Part shown: positions 23,339-30,054 of the stretch, piece by piece
Position numbering within the stretch: the stretch's first letter is position 1
Layout: every line of letters starts with the position of its first letter
Source: Chaetoceros tenuissimus
Taxonomy: Eukaryota; Bacillariophyta; Thalassiosirophyceae; Chaetocerotales; Chaetocerotaceae
NCBI GenBank assembly: GCA_021927905.1
Contig: LC537471.1
Span: 1-32,000 of the forward strand
Length of the DNA: 32,000 bases
Reading direction: 5' to 3'
The notes under the pieces: generated by a model
What the model was told of the DNA's origin: nothing
The model's input: only the letters and a program-made list of their open reading frames with translations
Database searches by the model: none
Made by a program: the position numbers and the translations under genes

Positions 23339-23740
23339 ATGGTTCTAAATATTCGCGTACTTACTCCAGATAGAGTAATCTGTTCAACAACAGCAGATGA
23401 AGTTGTATTACCTGGTTTAACAGGTCAAGTAGGTGTATTAGATGGACACGCTGCTTTAATTACAGCTTTAGATACAGGTTTACTAAGAATCAAACTTGAT
23501 AACAAATGGACGCCCATTATTTTATGTGGTGGTTTAGCGGAAATTGACCGTAATCGAGTTACAGTTTTAGTAAATGATGTAGAAGAACTTGAATCAATTG
23601 AATTAAGTGAAGCGACACAAGAACTAGAAAAAGCTACGGTAGCTGTAGAGACCGCAGAAACTAGTAAAGCAAAACTTGATGCTTCAATTGAATTAAAAAA
23701 AGCTACGGCTCGTGTTGAAGCTATCAATTATTTATCATAA
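23339..23740 (+). CDS. atpE: ATP synthase F1 epsilon subunit
   Basis: The 133-residue product starts MVLNIRVLTPDRVICSTTADEVVLPGLTGQ, with the N-terminal beta sandwich including GVLDGHAALITALDTGLL and GGLAEIDRNRVTVLVND. A helical C-terminal hairpin from about residue 85 is rich in E, A and K. It is part of the rotor of the plastid ATP synthase and inhibits ATP hydrolysis. It starts 14 bases after atpB with AAGGAG upstream of the ATG. atpB and atpE do not overlap here, unlike in many plants. Confidence 0.98.
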   Translation: MVLNIRVLTPDRVICSTTADEVVLPGLTGQVGVLDGHAALITALDTGLLRIKLDNKWTPIILCGGLAEIDRNRVTVLVNDVEELESIELSEATQELEKATVAVETAETSKAKLDASIELKKATARVEAINYLS

Positions 23741-23744
23741 TAAT

Positions 23745-23783
23745 AAATATAAAACTAAATTATACTAATTTAGTTTTATATTT
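23745..23783 (+). terminator. Hairpin after atpE
   Basis: An 18-base perfect inverted repeat (23745-23762 with 23766-23783, loop TAC) begins 4 bases after the atpE stop and ends in TTTTTC. It is the likely end of the atpB-atpE mRNA; tatC begins 72 bases later. Confidence 0.7.
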
Positions 23784-23855
23784 TTCTAATCAATAAAAGA
23801 ATTGTTGATTAAAGTTTGAAAAATAACGTACTTTAACAAATCAAAATTCTAATAT

Positions 23856-24596
23856 ATGATAACAAATTCTGATTTTAATTTTCAACAAAATGACGCAAGT
23901 ACATTAGAATTACCTTTTTCAGAACATATTGAAGAATTACGTCAAAGACTTTTTCATATTGTTTGGGTTATTTTAATTTTAACGTGTGTTGCATTTTTTG
24001 ACGTTAAATTTTTAGTTAAAATCTTAGAACTACCCGTTAGTAATGTAAAATTTTTTCAACTATCGCCTGGTGAATATTTTGTTTCAACAGTAAAAATTTC
24101 ATTTTATACTGGGTTATTATTTGGTAGTCCATTTGCGATAGGACAATTAATTTTATTTTTATTACCTGGACTAACAAAAAAAGAAACAAAAATTATCTTA
24201 CCATTATTGTTAAGTTCTTTATGTCTCTTTGGATTGGGACTAGCATTTTCATATTATGCCTTAATTCCAGCAGCTTTAAACTTCTTTTTAAGCTATAGTG
24301 ATGAGGTTATTGAGCCATTTTGGTCATTTGATCAATATTTTGAATTTATTCTTGTTCTATTTTATAGTACAGGTTTAGCTTTTCAAATTCCTATTATTCA
24401 AATTTTACTAGGATTATTAAATATTGTATCAGCTAAACAAATGATTGCATCTTGGCGCTATGTAATCCTGGTTTCAACAATTATTGGAGCAGTTTTAACT
24501 CCTTCTACTGACCCTTTAACACAAGTACTGTTATCTTCAGCAATCTTATTGTTATATTTTTCGGGTGTAGGAATCCTGCTTTTAATAAAAAAATAA
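23856..24596 (+). CDS. tatC: Twin-arginine translocase subunit TatC (Ycf43)
   Basis: The 246-residue membrane protein has the TatC signature: LPFSEHIEELRQRLFHIVWVI near the N-terminus with the conserved E in the cytoplasmic (stromal) segment, followed by six hydrophobic spans. Later conserved parts are LLPGLTKKETK, YALIPAALNFFL, the central FYSTGLAFQIPIIQILLGLL and the AVLTPSTDPLTQ loop. It is the receptor of the delta-pH/Tat pathway that moves folded proteins into the thylakoid lumen. TatA/TatB partners are not in the window. Codon use is less biased than in the flanking photosynthesis genes, fitting lower expression. petA follows 33 bases downstream, so co-transcription is possible. Confidence 0.97.
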   Translation: MITNSDFNFQQNDASTLELPFSEHIEELRQRLFHIVWVILILTCVAFFDVKFLVKILELPVSNVKFFQLSPGEYFVSTVKISFYTGLLFGSPFAIGQLILFLLPGLTKKETKIILPLLLSSLCLFGLGLAFSYYALIPAALNFFLSYSDEVIEPFWSFDQYFEFILVLFYSTGLAFQIPIIQILLGLLNIVSAKQMIASWRYVILVSTIIGAVLTPSTDPLTQVLLSSAILLLYFSGVGILLLIKK

Positions 24597-24629
24597 TTTA
24601 TAAATATATACTTAAAAAGTATTTAATCC

Positions 24630-25574
24630 ATGGCAACTAATAAGTTTTTTAAAAGTCTTTTATTTACTTTAACAATTGCTGTAAGTGTATTTGGTTTATC
24701 AGTTGAAAATTCTGTAGCCTATCCTGTTTTTGCACAACAAGGTTATTCAAACCCACGTGCAGCAAACGGTAAATTAGCTTGTGCTAACTGTCACTTAAAT
24801 CAAAAAGCAATTGAAATTGAAGCTCCTCAAGCTGTTCTTCCAAATTCAGTATTTGAAGTTGAAGTAAAAGTACCATACGATACATCACGTCAACAAATTG
24901 GCGCAAATGGTAAAAAAGCTGATTTAAACGTTGGTGGTATTGTAATTTTACCAACAGGTTTCAAATTAGCTCCTAAAAACCAAATTCCTGATGCAGTAAA
25001 ACAAAAAAATAAAGGTGTCTTTATTTCACCATATAGTACTGAATTTGATAATATCTTAGTAGTAGGTCCAATTGCAGGTAAAACACACCAAGAACTTATT
25101 TTCCCTGTTTTAGCACCAGATCCAGCAAAAAACGCAGATGTTAAATACTTAACGTACCCAATGTACGCAGGTGGTAACCGTGGTCGTGGTCAAGTTTACC
25201 CAACTGGTGAAAAGAGTAATATTAACAGTTTTGGTGCTGTTCAAGCTGGTCAAATTACAGAAATTACAACTACAGCTAAAGAAGAATCAAATGTAACAAT
25301 TGTTAGTTCTACTGGAACATCAACATCACAAATTGTTCCTGCTGGTTTAAAATTAACTGTAAAAGTAGGTGATGTGGTTAAAGCTGATCAATCATTAAAC
25401 ATTGATCCAAATGTGGGTGGTTTTGGTCAAGAAGAAACTGAAATTGTATTACAAAAACCTGAACGTATTATCGGCTATTTAGCTTTCTGTTTCAGTGTTT
25501 TATTAACACAAGTTTTCTTAATTTTAAAGAAAAAACAATTTGAGAAAGTTCAAGCTGCAGAGCTTAACTTCTAA
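24630..25574 (+). CDS. petA: Cytochrome f (PetA)
   Basis: The 314-residue precursor has a signal peptide of about 30 residues ending SVENSVA. The mature protein starts at Y31 (YPVFAQQGY), whose amino group is the axial haem ligand. The haem site CANCH is at residues 51-55 (C51, C54, H55). A lumenal beta-rich domain with the lysine patch and a single C-terminal membrane span near residues 280-300 ([15 protein letters not shown]) complete it. It passes electrons from the Rieske protein to plastocyanin or cytochrome c6. It lies downstream of tatC, and converges on petF with a shared hairpin between them. Confidence 0.99.
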   Translation: MATNKFFKSLLFTLTIAVSVFGLSVENSVAYPVFAQQGYSNPRAANGKLACANCHLNQKAIEIEAPQAVLPNSVFEVEVKVPYDTSRQQIGANGKKADLNVGGIVILPTGFKLAPKNQIPDAVKQKNKGVFISPYSTEFDNILVVGPIAGKTHQELIFPVLAPDPAKNADVKYLTYPMYAGGNRGRGQVYPTGEKSNINSFGAVQAGQITEITTTAKEESNVTIVSSTGTSTSQIVPAGLKLTVKVGDVVKADQSLNIDPNVGGFGQEETEIVLQKPERIIGYLAFCFSVLLTQVFLILKKKQFEKVQAAELNF

Positions 25575-25586
25575 TTTCAAAAATTC

Positions 25587-25622
25587 AAAAGGAATGACTT
25601 TTTAATTAAGTCATTCCTTTTT
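25587..25622. terminator. Bidirectional terminator between petA and petF
   Basis: A 15-base perfect inverted repeat (25587-25601 with 25608-25622, loop 6) with core GGAATGACTT, flanked by A and T runs. It lies between the two convergent stop codons (petA at 25574, petF at 25635) and so can end both transcripts. It is the most G+C-rich of the terminator stems here. Confidence 0.8.
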
Positions 25623-25634
25623 TAAAATTATTTT

Positions 25635-25934
25635 TTAGTATAATTCGTCTTCTTGGTGTACTAAAATAGTACAATCAGATTTAGGGTATGCAATACAAGT
25701 TAAAACGAAACCAGCACCTACTTGATCATCATCTAAGAAAGTTTGCTCTGATTGATCAATTGTACCTTCAACAACTTTACCAGCACAAGTTGAACAAGCA
25801 CCTGCACGACAAGAGTATGGTAAATCAATACCGTTTTCTTCTGCAGCATCTAAGATGAATACATCATCATTACAGTCAACTGTTGTATCGATATCGTGCT
25901 CTTCACTTTTTAACACTACTGTGTAAATAGACAT
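25635..25934 (-). CDS. petF: Ferredoxin [2Fe-2S] (PetF)
   Basis: The 99-residue acidic protein has the plant-type [2Fe-2S] ligands C42, C47, C50 and C80, in [10 protein letters not shown] and LTCIAYP. It takes electrons from photosystem I and passes them to ferredoxin-NADP reductase and other stromal enzymes. It has no transit peptide, so it is the plastid-retained copy; some diatoms have moved this gene to the nucleus. An AAAAAGGA site lies just before the ATG. A 130-base leader region separates it from rpl19 upstream and contains a -10 box with an adjoining palindrome, so it probably has its own promoter. Confidence 0.99.
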   Translation of the reverse strand: MSIYTVVLKSEEHDIDTTVDCNDDVFILDAAEENGIDLPYSCRAGACSTCAGKVVEGTIDQSEQTFLDDDQVGAGFVLTCIAYPKSDCTILVHQEDELY

Positions 25935-26005
25935 AAAAATCCTTTTTTAAGTTAATATAAAGTAAATATTGAAATAATAATTTGCTTATTACTTTACTAT
26001 CTCAT

Positions 26006-26027
26006 ATTATACTACGGAATTTCCGTA
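26006..26027 (-). promoter_or_regulatory. petF -10 box with an adjoining palindrome
   Basis: On the minus strand TATAAT (26011-26006) is preceded, one base away, by TACGGAAATTCCGTA (26027-26013), a perfect 7-base inverted repeat around one central base. No convincing -35 box is seen at 16-18 bases, which suggests a promoter whose -35 contact is replaced or blocked by a DNA-binding protein. An alternative is a short rpl19 terminator, but no T run follows it on the minus strand. Confidence 0.45.
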
Positions 26028-26064
26028 TAAATTTTTTTTTTTTAATTTTTCAAAACTTTTAATT

Positions 26065-26427
26065 TTATTTAAAAGCTTGTTTTAAACGACCAGCTTTACC
26101 TTTTAATTCACGTAAGTAGTATAATTTCGCACGTCGAACTTTTGATGAGCGTAATACTTGAATTGAATCAACTTTAGGTGAATGAATTAAAAAAATACGT
26201 TCTACACCAATACCTTGTAATACTTTACGTACCGTAATTGTTGTATTAATTGAACTATTTTTTTTCGCAATTACTGTTCCTTCGTAAAATTGAACACGTT
26301 CTTTGTTACCTTCAATAATTTTAACACCAACTTTAACATTATCACCAATACGAATAATTGGTAAATCTGTTTTTAAAAAACTTTGGTTTAAATTATCAAT
26401 GGCTTGTTGTTTATTTAATTTAACCAT
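26065..26427 (-). CDS. rpl19: 50S ribosomal protein L19
   Basis: The 120-residue basic protein contains [30 protein letters not shown] at about 25-54 and [54 protein letters not shown] in the C-terminal half (here described as the conserved L19 core and tail). It sits at the subunit interface of the ribosome. The tRNA gene with CAU anticodon is 81 bases upstream on the same strand. Length is normal. petF lies downstream but probably has its own promoter. Confidence 0.97.
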   Translation of the reverse strand: MVKLNKQQAIDNLNQSFLKTDLPIIRIGDNVKVGVKIIEGNKERVQFYEGTVIAKKNSSINTTITVRKVLQGIGVERIFLIHSPKVDSIQVLRSSKVRRAKLYYLRELKGKAGRLKQAFK

Positions 26428-26508
26428 AAAACTTTTAGATTCTAATAATTTATTACTAGCAATAGTACAGTTATCCTGTCAAAAAAACAATATTAAAAAT
26501 TTTGGAAA

Positions 26509-26593
26509 TGCATCCGACTGGGTTCGAACCAGTGACGTTCCAAAGGAAAACGGATTATGAGTCCGGTGCCTTCAACCACTCGGCCACAGATGC
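26509..26593 (-). tRNA. trnM-CAU: CAU-anticodon tRNA with a long variable arm (annotated as elongator tRNA-Met)
   Basis: Minus strand. Acceptor GCATCTG/CGGATGC with one T·G pair, D arm GCC/GGC enclosing GAGTGGTTGAA, anticodon loop CTCATAA (CAU), T arm ACTGG TTCGAAC CCAGT, and A as the 3' base. Between the anticodon stem and the T stem is a 16-base region in which TTCC and GGAA can pair around TTT. That is a class II layout, normally found in Leu, Ser and Tyr tRNAs; the D arm resembles tRNA-Ser. The bottom anticodon pair is C·T. The CAU anticodon and A73 fit methionine identity best. A lysidine-modified tRNA-Ile is the alternative. It lies 5 bases downstream of ssrA, so both are probably cut from one transcript. 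Confidence 0.75.
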
Positions 26594-26598
26594 TTTTA

Positions 26599-26922
26599 TG
26601 GAGCTGATGGGAATCGAACCCACGTCCATTTAAATAATATTAAAGTACTCATTCACAGGCATAGTTCAAAATATGAACAAAATTTAAATATATTCTAAAC
26701 TATAAAAAAAACAAAAGTCTAGTTATAGCGAACAAACAAATTTAACAAATATCAGATATTTTAAACTGCAAATGCAAGAGAACGGTTGTTTACTTGTTTG
26801 AAGTTAAAAGGAATTACGTTGTTAGCATTTATTATAAAAAATGTATGTTTTTACGAAGAATACAGGCTTCGACCAGCATCATACTCTACTTAATATTTAA
26901 ATGTCAAAACCAAGTCAGCCCC
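26599..26922 (-). ncRNA. ssrA: tmRNA (transfer-messenger RNA), one-piece
   Basis: On the minus strand the RNA starts GGGGCTGA and ends with the tRNA-like part GGACGTGGGTTCGATTCCCA then TCAGCTCC and A. The acceptor stem pairs fully and has G3·U70, the alanine identity pair. About 324 bases. A tag frame from 26826 to 26761 encodes a 21-residue peptide beginning ANNVIPFNFK and ending SLAFAV, then TAA. The hydrophobic end is a normal degradation signal for plastid proteases. tmRNA frees stalled ribosomes and marks the unfinished protein. No CCA is encoded. It lies between trnR-CCG (28 bases upstream) and the CAU tRNA (5 bases downstream), most likely processed from one transcript. tmRNA genes are known from diatom and red algal plastids. 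Confidence 0.95.
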
Positions 26923-26950
26923 TTGAAGAATAAAACTTTTATTAGTCTCA

Positions 26951-27023
26951 TAAGCATGAAGGGAATCGAACCCCCGACTTTCAGAATCGGAATCTGATGC
27001 TCTATCCACTGAGCTACATGCTT
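26951..27023 (-). tRNA. trnR-CCG: tRNA-Arg (CCG)
   Basis: Minus strand cloverleaf with acceptor AAGCATG/CATGCTT, D arm GCTCAGTGGATAGAGC, anticodon loop TTCCGAT (CCG), and T loop TTCGATT. The 3' base is A with no CCA. CCG reads only CGG codons, which are very rare in these A+T-rich genes, so the tRNA serves few codons. It leads the trnR-ssrA-trnM-rpl19 run. Confidence 0.94.
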
Positions 27024-27141
27024 AGACAAAAAATTCGAAACTCTACTATAAAATAAAATTAGTAAAATTTATCCTTGAACCTAAATTTTATAATATCATC
27101 AAAAAATTAAATCTGACAAGACTAAAATTTGATTTTTCAAA

Positions 27142-27173
27142 CTTTAAGTTCAATAAACTAATTGAACTTAAAG
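27142..27173 (-). terminator. Hairpin after psbV
   Basis: CTTTAAGTTCAAT (27142-27154) and ATTGAACTTAAAG (27161-27173) pair perfectly over 13 bases with a 6-base loop, 14 bases beyond the psbV stop on the minus strand. It likely ends the psbX-ycf66-psbV mRNA. Confidence 0.7.
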
Positions 27174-27187
27174 CTGTAGTATAAAAT

Positions 27188-27679
27188 TTAGTAATAAATT
27201 TTACCACCACCCCATTTTTCACTAACAATTCGTGGAGATAACATAATGTGTCCAGCGATTGAATATAAATCTTCATCTGTTAAAGAACGCATACGTGGGT
27301 AAATATCCGCACTCTTAATACTAGGGTGTGTTTCAGCAATTGAATCTAACCCATCATATGTTGTTGGATTTTTAATATAATCAACTAAGCTGTTGATGTT
27401 ATCACGACGTGGTGTAGCTAAACTTAATGCCTCAGGATCTAAACCAACGTTAGGGTTTGTTTTTGTAATACCACCAACGTGACAAGCACCACAAGTCGCG
27501 TTAAATAAACGTTTACCTCGTTTTACCTGTTCAGGTGTTAAAACTGTTGTATTTCCAGCACTATCAACAACTACAGTTCGTGTTGCTTCATCTAAATCAA
27601 TAGCAGAAGCTGTTGTAACAAAAATGTTAAAAATACCAAATAAAATTAAAGCGCAAAATTTAGAATATTTTTTAAACAT
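27188..27679 (-). CDS. psbV: Cytochrome c550 of photosystem II (PsbV)
   Basis: The 163-residue precursor has a signal peptide ending TTASA at about residue 26, giving a mature start IDLDEATRTV. The haem site CGACH is at residues 63-67 (C63, C66, H67). The second axial histidine is in SIAGHIMLSP, as in the low-potential cytochrome c550 family. The mature protein of 137 residues has the usual length. In the lumen it stabilises the oxygen-evolving complex on photosystem II in cyanobacteria and red-lineage plastids. ycf66 lies 56 bases upstream on the same strand, and a hairpin follows the stop codon. Confidence 0.98.
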   Translation of the reverse strand: MFKKYSKFCALILFGIFNIFVTTASAIDLDEATRTVVVDSAGNTTVLTPEQVKRGKRLFNATCGACHVGGITKTNPNVGLDPEALSLATPRRDNINSLVDYIKNPTTYDGLDSIAETHPSIKSADIYPRMRSLTDEDLYSIAGHIMLSPRIVSEKWGGGKIYY

Positions 27680-27735
27680 AATTTAAAACCATTATTTATA
27701 AAATTGAAACCAAGAAGATAAAAGAGAATAATTAT

Positions 27736-28032
27736 CTACCCTTTTTTTTTTAGTTTTGCCATATTTGCGAGCAACCCTCGTAATCGAATATTTTCCCAGC
27801 CAGCAACTAAAAGAGATGCGATAATTAAAACCTGACTAAACAATAAAATTGGATCTAGTCTCCAACCATGGACCATTAAAATACAACTATATAACAATCC
27901 AATCGTTGCAAAAAAAATATCTTCATCTCGTGCTACTTCAGGTTTAACAACTCGAAGAAAATATAACAATATAACTCCGAATCCTAGGATTAAACCTAAT
28001 AAAATATTTGGACCAAAACCAATGTTTATCAT
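27736..28032 (-). CDS. ycf66: Conserved membrane protein Ycf66
   Basis: The 98-residue protein starts MINIGFGPNILLGLILGFGVILLYFLRVVKPEVARDED in three visible segments: an N-terminal hydrophobic span, a second span around IGLLYSCILMVHGW, and a third in LLFSQVLIIASLLVAGWENIRLRG. It ends in a lysine-rich tail. The RVVKPEVARDEDIFF and WRLDPILLFSQ stretches are characteristic of Ycf66. The function is not known; it is found in cyanobacteria and some plastids. It sits between psbX and psbV on the same strand, 53 and 56 bases apart, which suggests one transcript and a thylakoid location. Confidence 0.93.
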   Translation of the reverse strand: MINIGFGPNILLGLILGFGVILLYFLRVVKPEVARDEDIFFATIGLLYSCILMVHGWRLDPILLFSQVLIIASLLVAGWENIRLRGLLANMAKLKKKG

Positions 28033-28085
28033 AAGTACTCTTATAAAGCTAGTAATTAATTATAAATATTTAATTTATATTTTAA

Positions 28086-28202
28086 TTAAGAACGTACAAT
28101 ACGGTCACTTTTACTGATAAAAATTAAAGCTGCTGCAATAGCACCTACTACAACACCACCTGCAACTAAACTAGATATAAAATTTGATAAAGAAGCTGTC
28201 AT
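28086..28202 (-). CDS. psbX: Photosystem II protein PsbX
   Basis: A 38-codon frame from ATG at 28202-28200 to TAA at 28088-28086, too short for common ORF cut-offs. It reads MTASLSNFISSLVAGGVV onward to end in SKSDRIVRS, with one membrane span (LVAGGVVVGAIAAALIFI). Length, the single helix and the D-R end match plastid PsbX, a small subunit near cytochrome b559 at the photosystem II QB side. ycf66 follows 53 bases downstream. A TACAAT preceded by TGA, an extended -10 form, lies on the minus strand about 55 bases upstream. Confidence 0.95.
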   Translation of the reverse strand: MTASLSNFISSLVAGGVVVGAIAAALIFISKSDRIVRS

Positions 28203-28276
28203 TTCTAATTCCGTTTTTTTAAATTAAAAATAGTAAGATTGACTACAGTATTAATTGTATCAGCTTTTTGAAAAAA

Positions 28277-28320
28277 AAACATAATTAATATTTTAGACTA
28301 AATACTTTCTAATTATGTTT
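28277..28320 (-). repeat. Hairpin between ffs and psbX
   Basis: An 11-base perfect inverted repeat, AAACATAATTA (28277-28287) with its complement (28310-28320). On the minus strand it lies about 56 bases after the end of ffs and is followed by a run of T, so it can be a terminator for ffs read-through, upstream of the psbX leader. Confidence 0.5.
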
Positions 28321-28375
28321 GAATTAAATTAAAATAAAAAAAATTATGAGATCATTATTTTTATTGCTAAAAATA

Positions 28376-28477
28376 AAAGGTATAGCATTAATACAAATAT
28401 TTAAGACAAACTTTATGCTGCTATCTTACGATTCTGACAAAATAAGCTTGTTTAAAATCTTATTAAAAACTATACCC
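28376..28477 (-). ncRNA. ffs: Signal recognition particle RNA (4.5S-like)
   Basis: On the minus strand the sequence has GTCAGAATCGTAAGAT then AGCAGC. This lines up base for base in length with the E. coli 4.5S core GTCAGGTCCGGAAGGA then AGCAGC: a 3-bp ATC/GAT stem under a GTAA tetraloop (GNRA class), then the CAGA/AGCA symmetric loop. ACAAGC and GTTTGT pair below it. The ends GGTATAG (28476-28470) and CTATACC (28385-28379) form a 7-bp closing stem. A promoter lies upstream with its start at the first G. The RNA binds the Ffh/cpSRP54 GTPase in targeting of thylakoid proteins; SRP RNA genes are known from other red-lineage plastids. It occupies most of the 371-base psbX-trnF gap. The 3' end is approximate. 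Confidence 0.88.
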
Positions 28478-28484
28478 AATATAT

Positions 28485-28513
28485 AGAATACTAAATTTTA
28501 TAGAAAAAATCAA
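28485..28513 (-). promoter_or_regulatory. Sigma70-type promoter of ffs
   Basis: On the minus strand TTGATT (28513-28508) and TATTCT (28490-28485) are 17 bases apart. The first G of the predicted RNA at 28477 is 8 bases beyond the -10 box, an ideal distance, and supports the proposed 5' end. Confidence 0.7.
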
Positions 28514-28535
28514 CTATTAATTAATAAAACATGTA

Positions 28536-28564
28536 TTGTTATTTTTGGCTTCTTATATTATAAT
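28536..28564 (+). promoter_or_regulatory. Sigma70-type promoter of trnF
   Basis: TTGTTA (28536-28541) and a consensus TATAAT (28559-28564) with a 17-base spacer. The start would be near 28571, only 3 bases before the mature tRNA. It faces away from the ffs promoter 22 bases to the left, so this is a compact divergent promoter pair for two RNA genes. Confidence 0.75.
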
Positions 28565-28573
28565 ATTTATTAA

Positions 28574-28646
28574 GCCCGGATAGCTCAGTTGGTAGAGCAG
28601 TGGATTGAAGATCCTCGTGTCACCAGTTCGAATCTGGTTCTGGGCA
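28574..28646 (+). tRNA. trnF-GAA: tRNA-Phe (GAA)
   Basis: Acceptor GCCCGGA/TCTGGGC (one G·T pair), D arm GCTCAGTTGGTAGAGC, anticodon loop TTGAAGA (GAA), T loop TTCGAAT, 3' base A, no CCA encoded. Its 3' end is one base from the stop codon of the convergent dnaB. Confidence 0.97.
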
Positions 28647-28647
28647 T

Positions 28648-30012
28648 TTATTCAAGATTGCTAAATTTCGTTCGACTAGAATCAAATAGGAACTCAACAG
28701 TTCCAATTGGACCATTTCGTTGTTTAGTAATGATTAATTCAACTAAATCAGAATTATTTTGTGAACGATTCTCATCATTCGTTAAATAATAACTTTCACG
28801 ATAGAGCATTAAAACTAAATCAGCATCTTGTTCAATTGAACCACTTTCTCGTAAATCTGATAGAATCGGCCGTTTATTAGGTCGATTTTCAACACTTCGA
28901 CTTAATTGTGATAAAGCAATAATTGGAATGTTAAATTCACGTGCAAGATTTTTTAATGAACGAGTAATTTGTGAAAGTTCTTGTGCTCTATTATCCGTTT
29001 TCAATTGACTATTCTGCATTAGCTGTAAATAATCAATAATTACTAAACCAATTTGACCTTGTTCAAAAAGAATTTTTTTTAATTTCGACTTTAGATCTTG
29101 AATTGAAGGATTTGGTGTATCATCTAAAAATAATGGCAATGTTGATAAATTTTTCATTGTTTGATTTAATAAACTCCAATCTTCTTTATAAAGATTTCCA
29201 CTTTTTAACCGTAAATTGGTAATATCCGTTTCATGAGTTAACAAACGATATGTAAGTTGTTCCTTTGACATTTCTAAGCTGAAAAAAATGACAGGTAATT
29301 TGGTATTTTTTAAAATATTTAATCCCATATTTAATGCCAACGCAGTTTTTCCCATTGATGGACGGCCAGCAATAATAATTAAATCCGATTTTTGAAAACC
29401 TTGAGTAAATGAATCTAAATCATAAAACCCTGATGGAATACCTGATAAAGAGGGATTTAAAGATTTTTGTTTTAACTCTAAAAAAATATTTGAAAATAAA
29501 TCTGCTGTGGTTGCAACAGTTTGAGTTTGAATTTCATTTGTTAACTCAAAGACTTTTGATTCCAAATTTAAAAAAATTGATTCTAAAGAAACATTTGTTA
29601 TATAAGCGGAATTTATAATTTCATAACCCAGTTTAATTAAACAACGACGTAAGAATTTATCTTGAACTAATTTTATGTATTCTTCTAAATAAGATAAATT
29701 AGGAACATAATTAATTAATTCAATTAAAACTTTCGTACCTCCAATTAAATTAAGTTTACCTGTATCTTGTAAAAAAGCATTTAAGGTAACAATATCAATT
29801 GATATTTTTTTATTGTACATTTCAAGAATTACCTTATATAATTCCTGATGATTTTTAAAATAAAATGTTTCGATACGAATATTTCGAATTGTGAGCTCAA
29901 TAGCTTCTGAACTAATTAATAAACTACTGAGGATAATTTTTTCAGCTAAAAAATTATGTGGTAAATACTGATCATGCGATAAAGATAACTTGTTATTGGA
30001 TAAAGACTGCAT
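28648..30012 (-). CDS. dnaB: Replicative DNA helicase DnaB
   Basis: The 454-residue protein has the DnaB N-terminal domain at about residues 15-120 (PHNFLAEKIILSSLL) and the RecA-like helicase domain from about 190: Walker A GRPSMGKT at 216-223, VIFFSLEMSKEQL, Walker B LVIIDY at 323-328, and the SQLSRSVENRPNKRPILSDLRESGSIEQDADLVL region, here in parts the conserved H3/H4 motifs. It unwinds DNA ahead of the plastid replication fork. It is plastid-encoded in red algae and many of their secondary plastids. No intein is present, unlike some red algal and cryptophyte copies. Codon use is less biased than in photosynthesis genes. It ends one base from trnF and starts 87 bases from the divergent trnW. 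Confidence 0.98.
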   Translation of the reverse strand: MQSLSNNKLSLSHDQYLPHNFLAEKIILSSLLISSEAIELTIRNIRIETFYFKNHQELYKVILEMYNKKISIDIVTLNAFLQDTGKLNLIGGTKVLIELINYVPNLSYLEEYIKLVQDKFLRRCLIKLGYEIINSAYITNVSLESIFLNLESKVFELTNEIQTQTVATTADLFSNIFLELKQKSLNPSLSGIPSGFYDLDSFTQGFQKSDLIIIAGRPSMGKTALALNMGLNILKNTKLPVIFFSLEMSKEQLTYRLLTHETDITNLRLKSGNLYKEDWSLLNQTMKNLSTLPLFLDDTPNPSIQDLKSKLKKILFEQGQIGLVIIDYLQLMQNSQLKTDNRAQELSQITRSLKNLAREFNIPIIALSQLSRSVENRPNKRPILSDLRESGSIEQDADLVLMLYRESYYLTNDENRSQNNSDLVELIITKQRNGPIGTVEFLFDSSRTKFSNLE

Positions 30013-30054
30013 ATAATAGAATTATTAAATGAATTTATTAAAATAAAAGAACTA

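Noticed and set aside
26303-26560. 85-codon plus-strand frame
   Set aside because: Antisense of rpl19 and the CAU tRNA; contains the tRNA T-arm complement as coding sequence.
26794-26997. 67-codon plus-strand frame
   Set aside because: Covers the antisense of ssrA and part of trnR; the minus-strand RNA genes explain the sequence.
28345-28485. Open frame of about 46 codons on the plus strand (MRSLFLLLKIKGIAL onward)
   Set aside because: It runs antisense through the ffs gene, uses leucine codons unlike the neighbours (CTA, CTG, TTG), has no ribosome site and resembles no known plastid protein.
28648-30012. Possible intein in dnaB
   Set aside because: The Walker A region is unbroken and the length is normal, so no intein is inserted.
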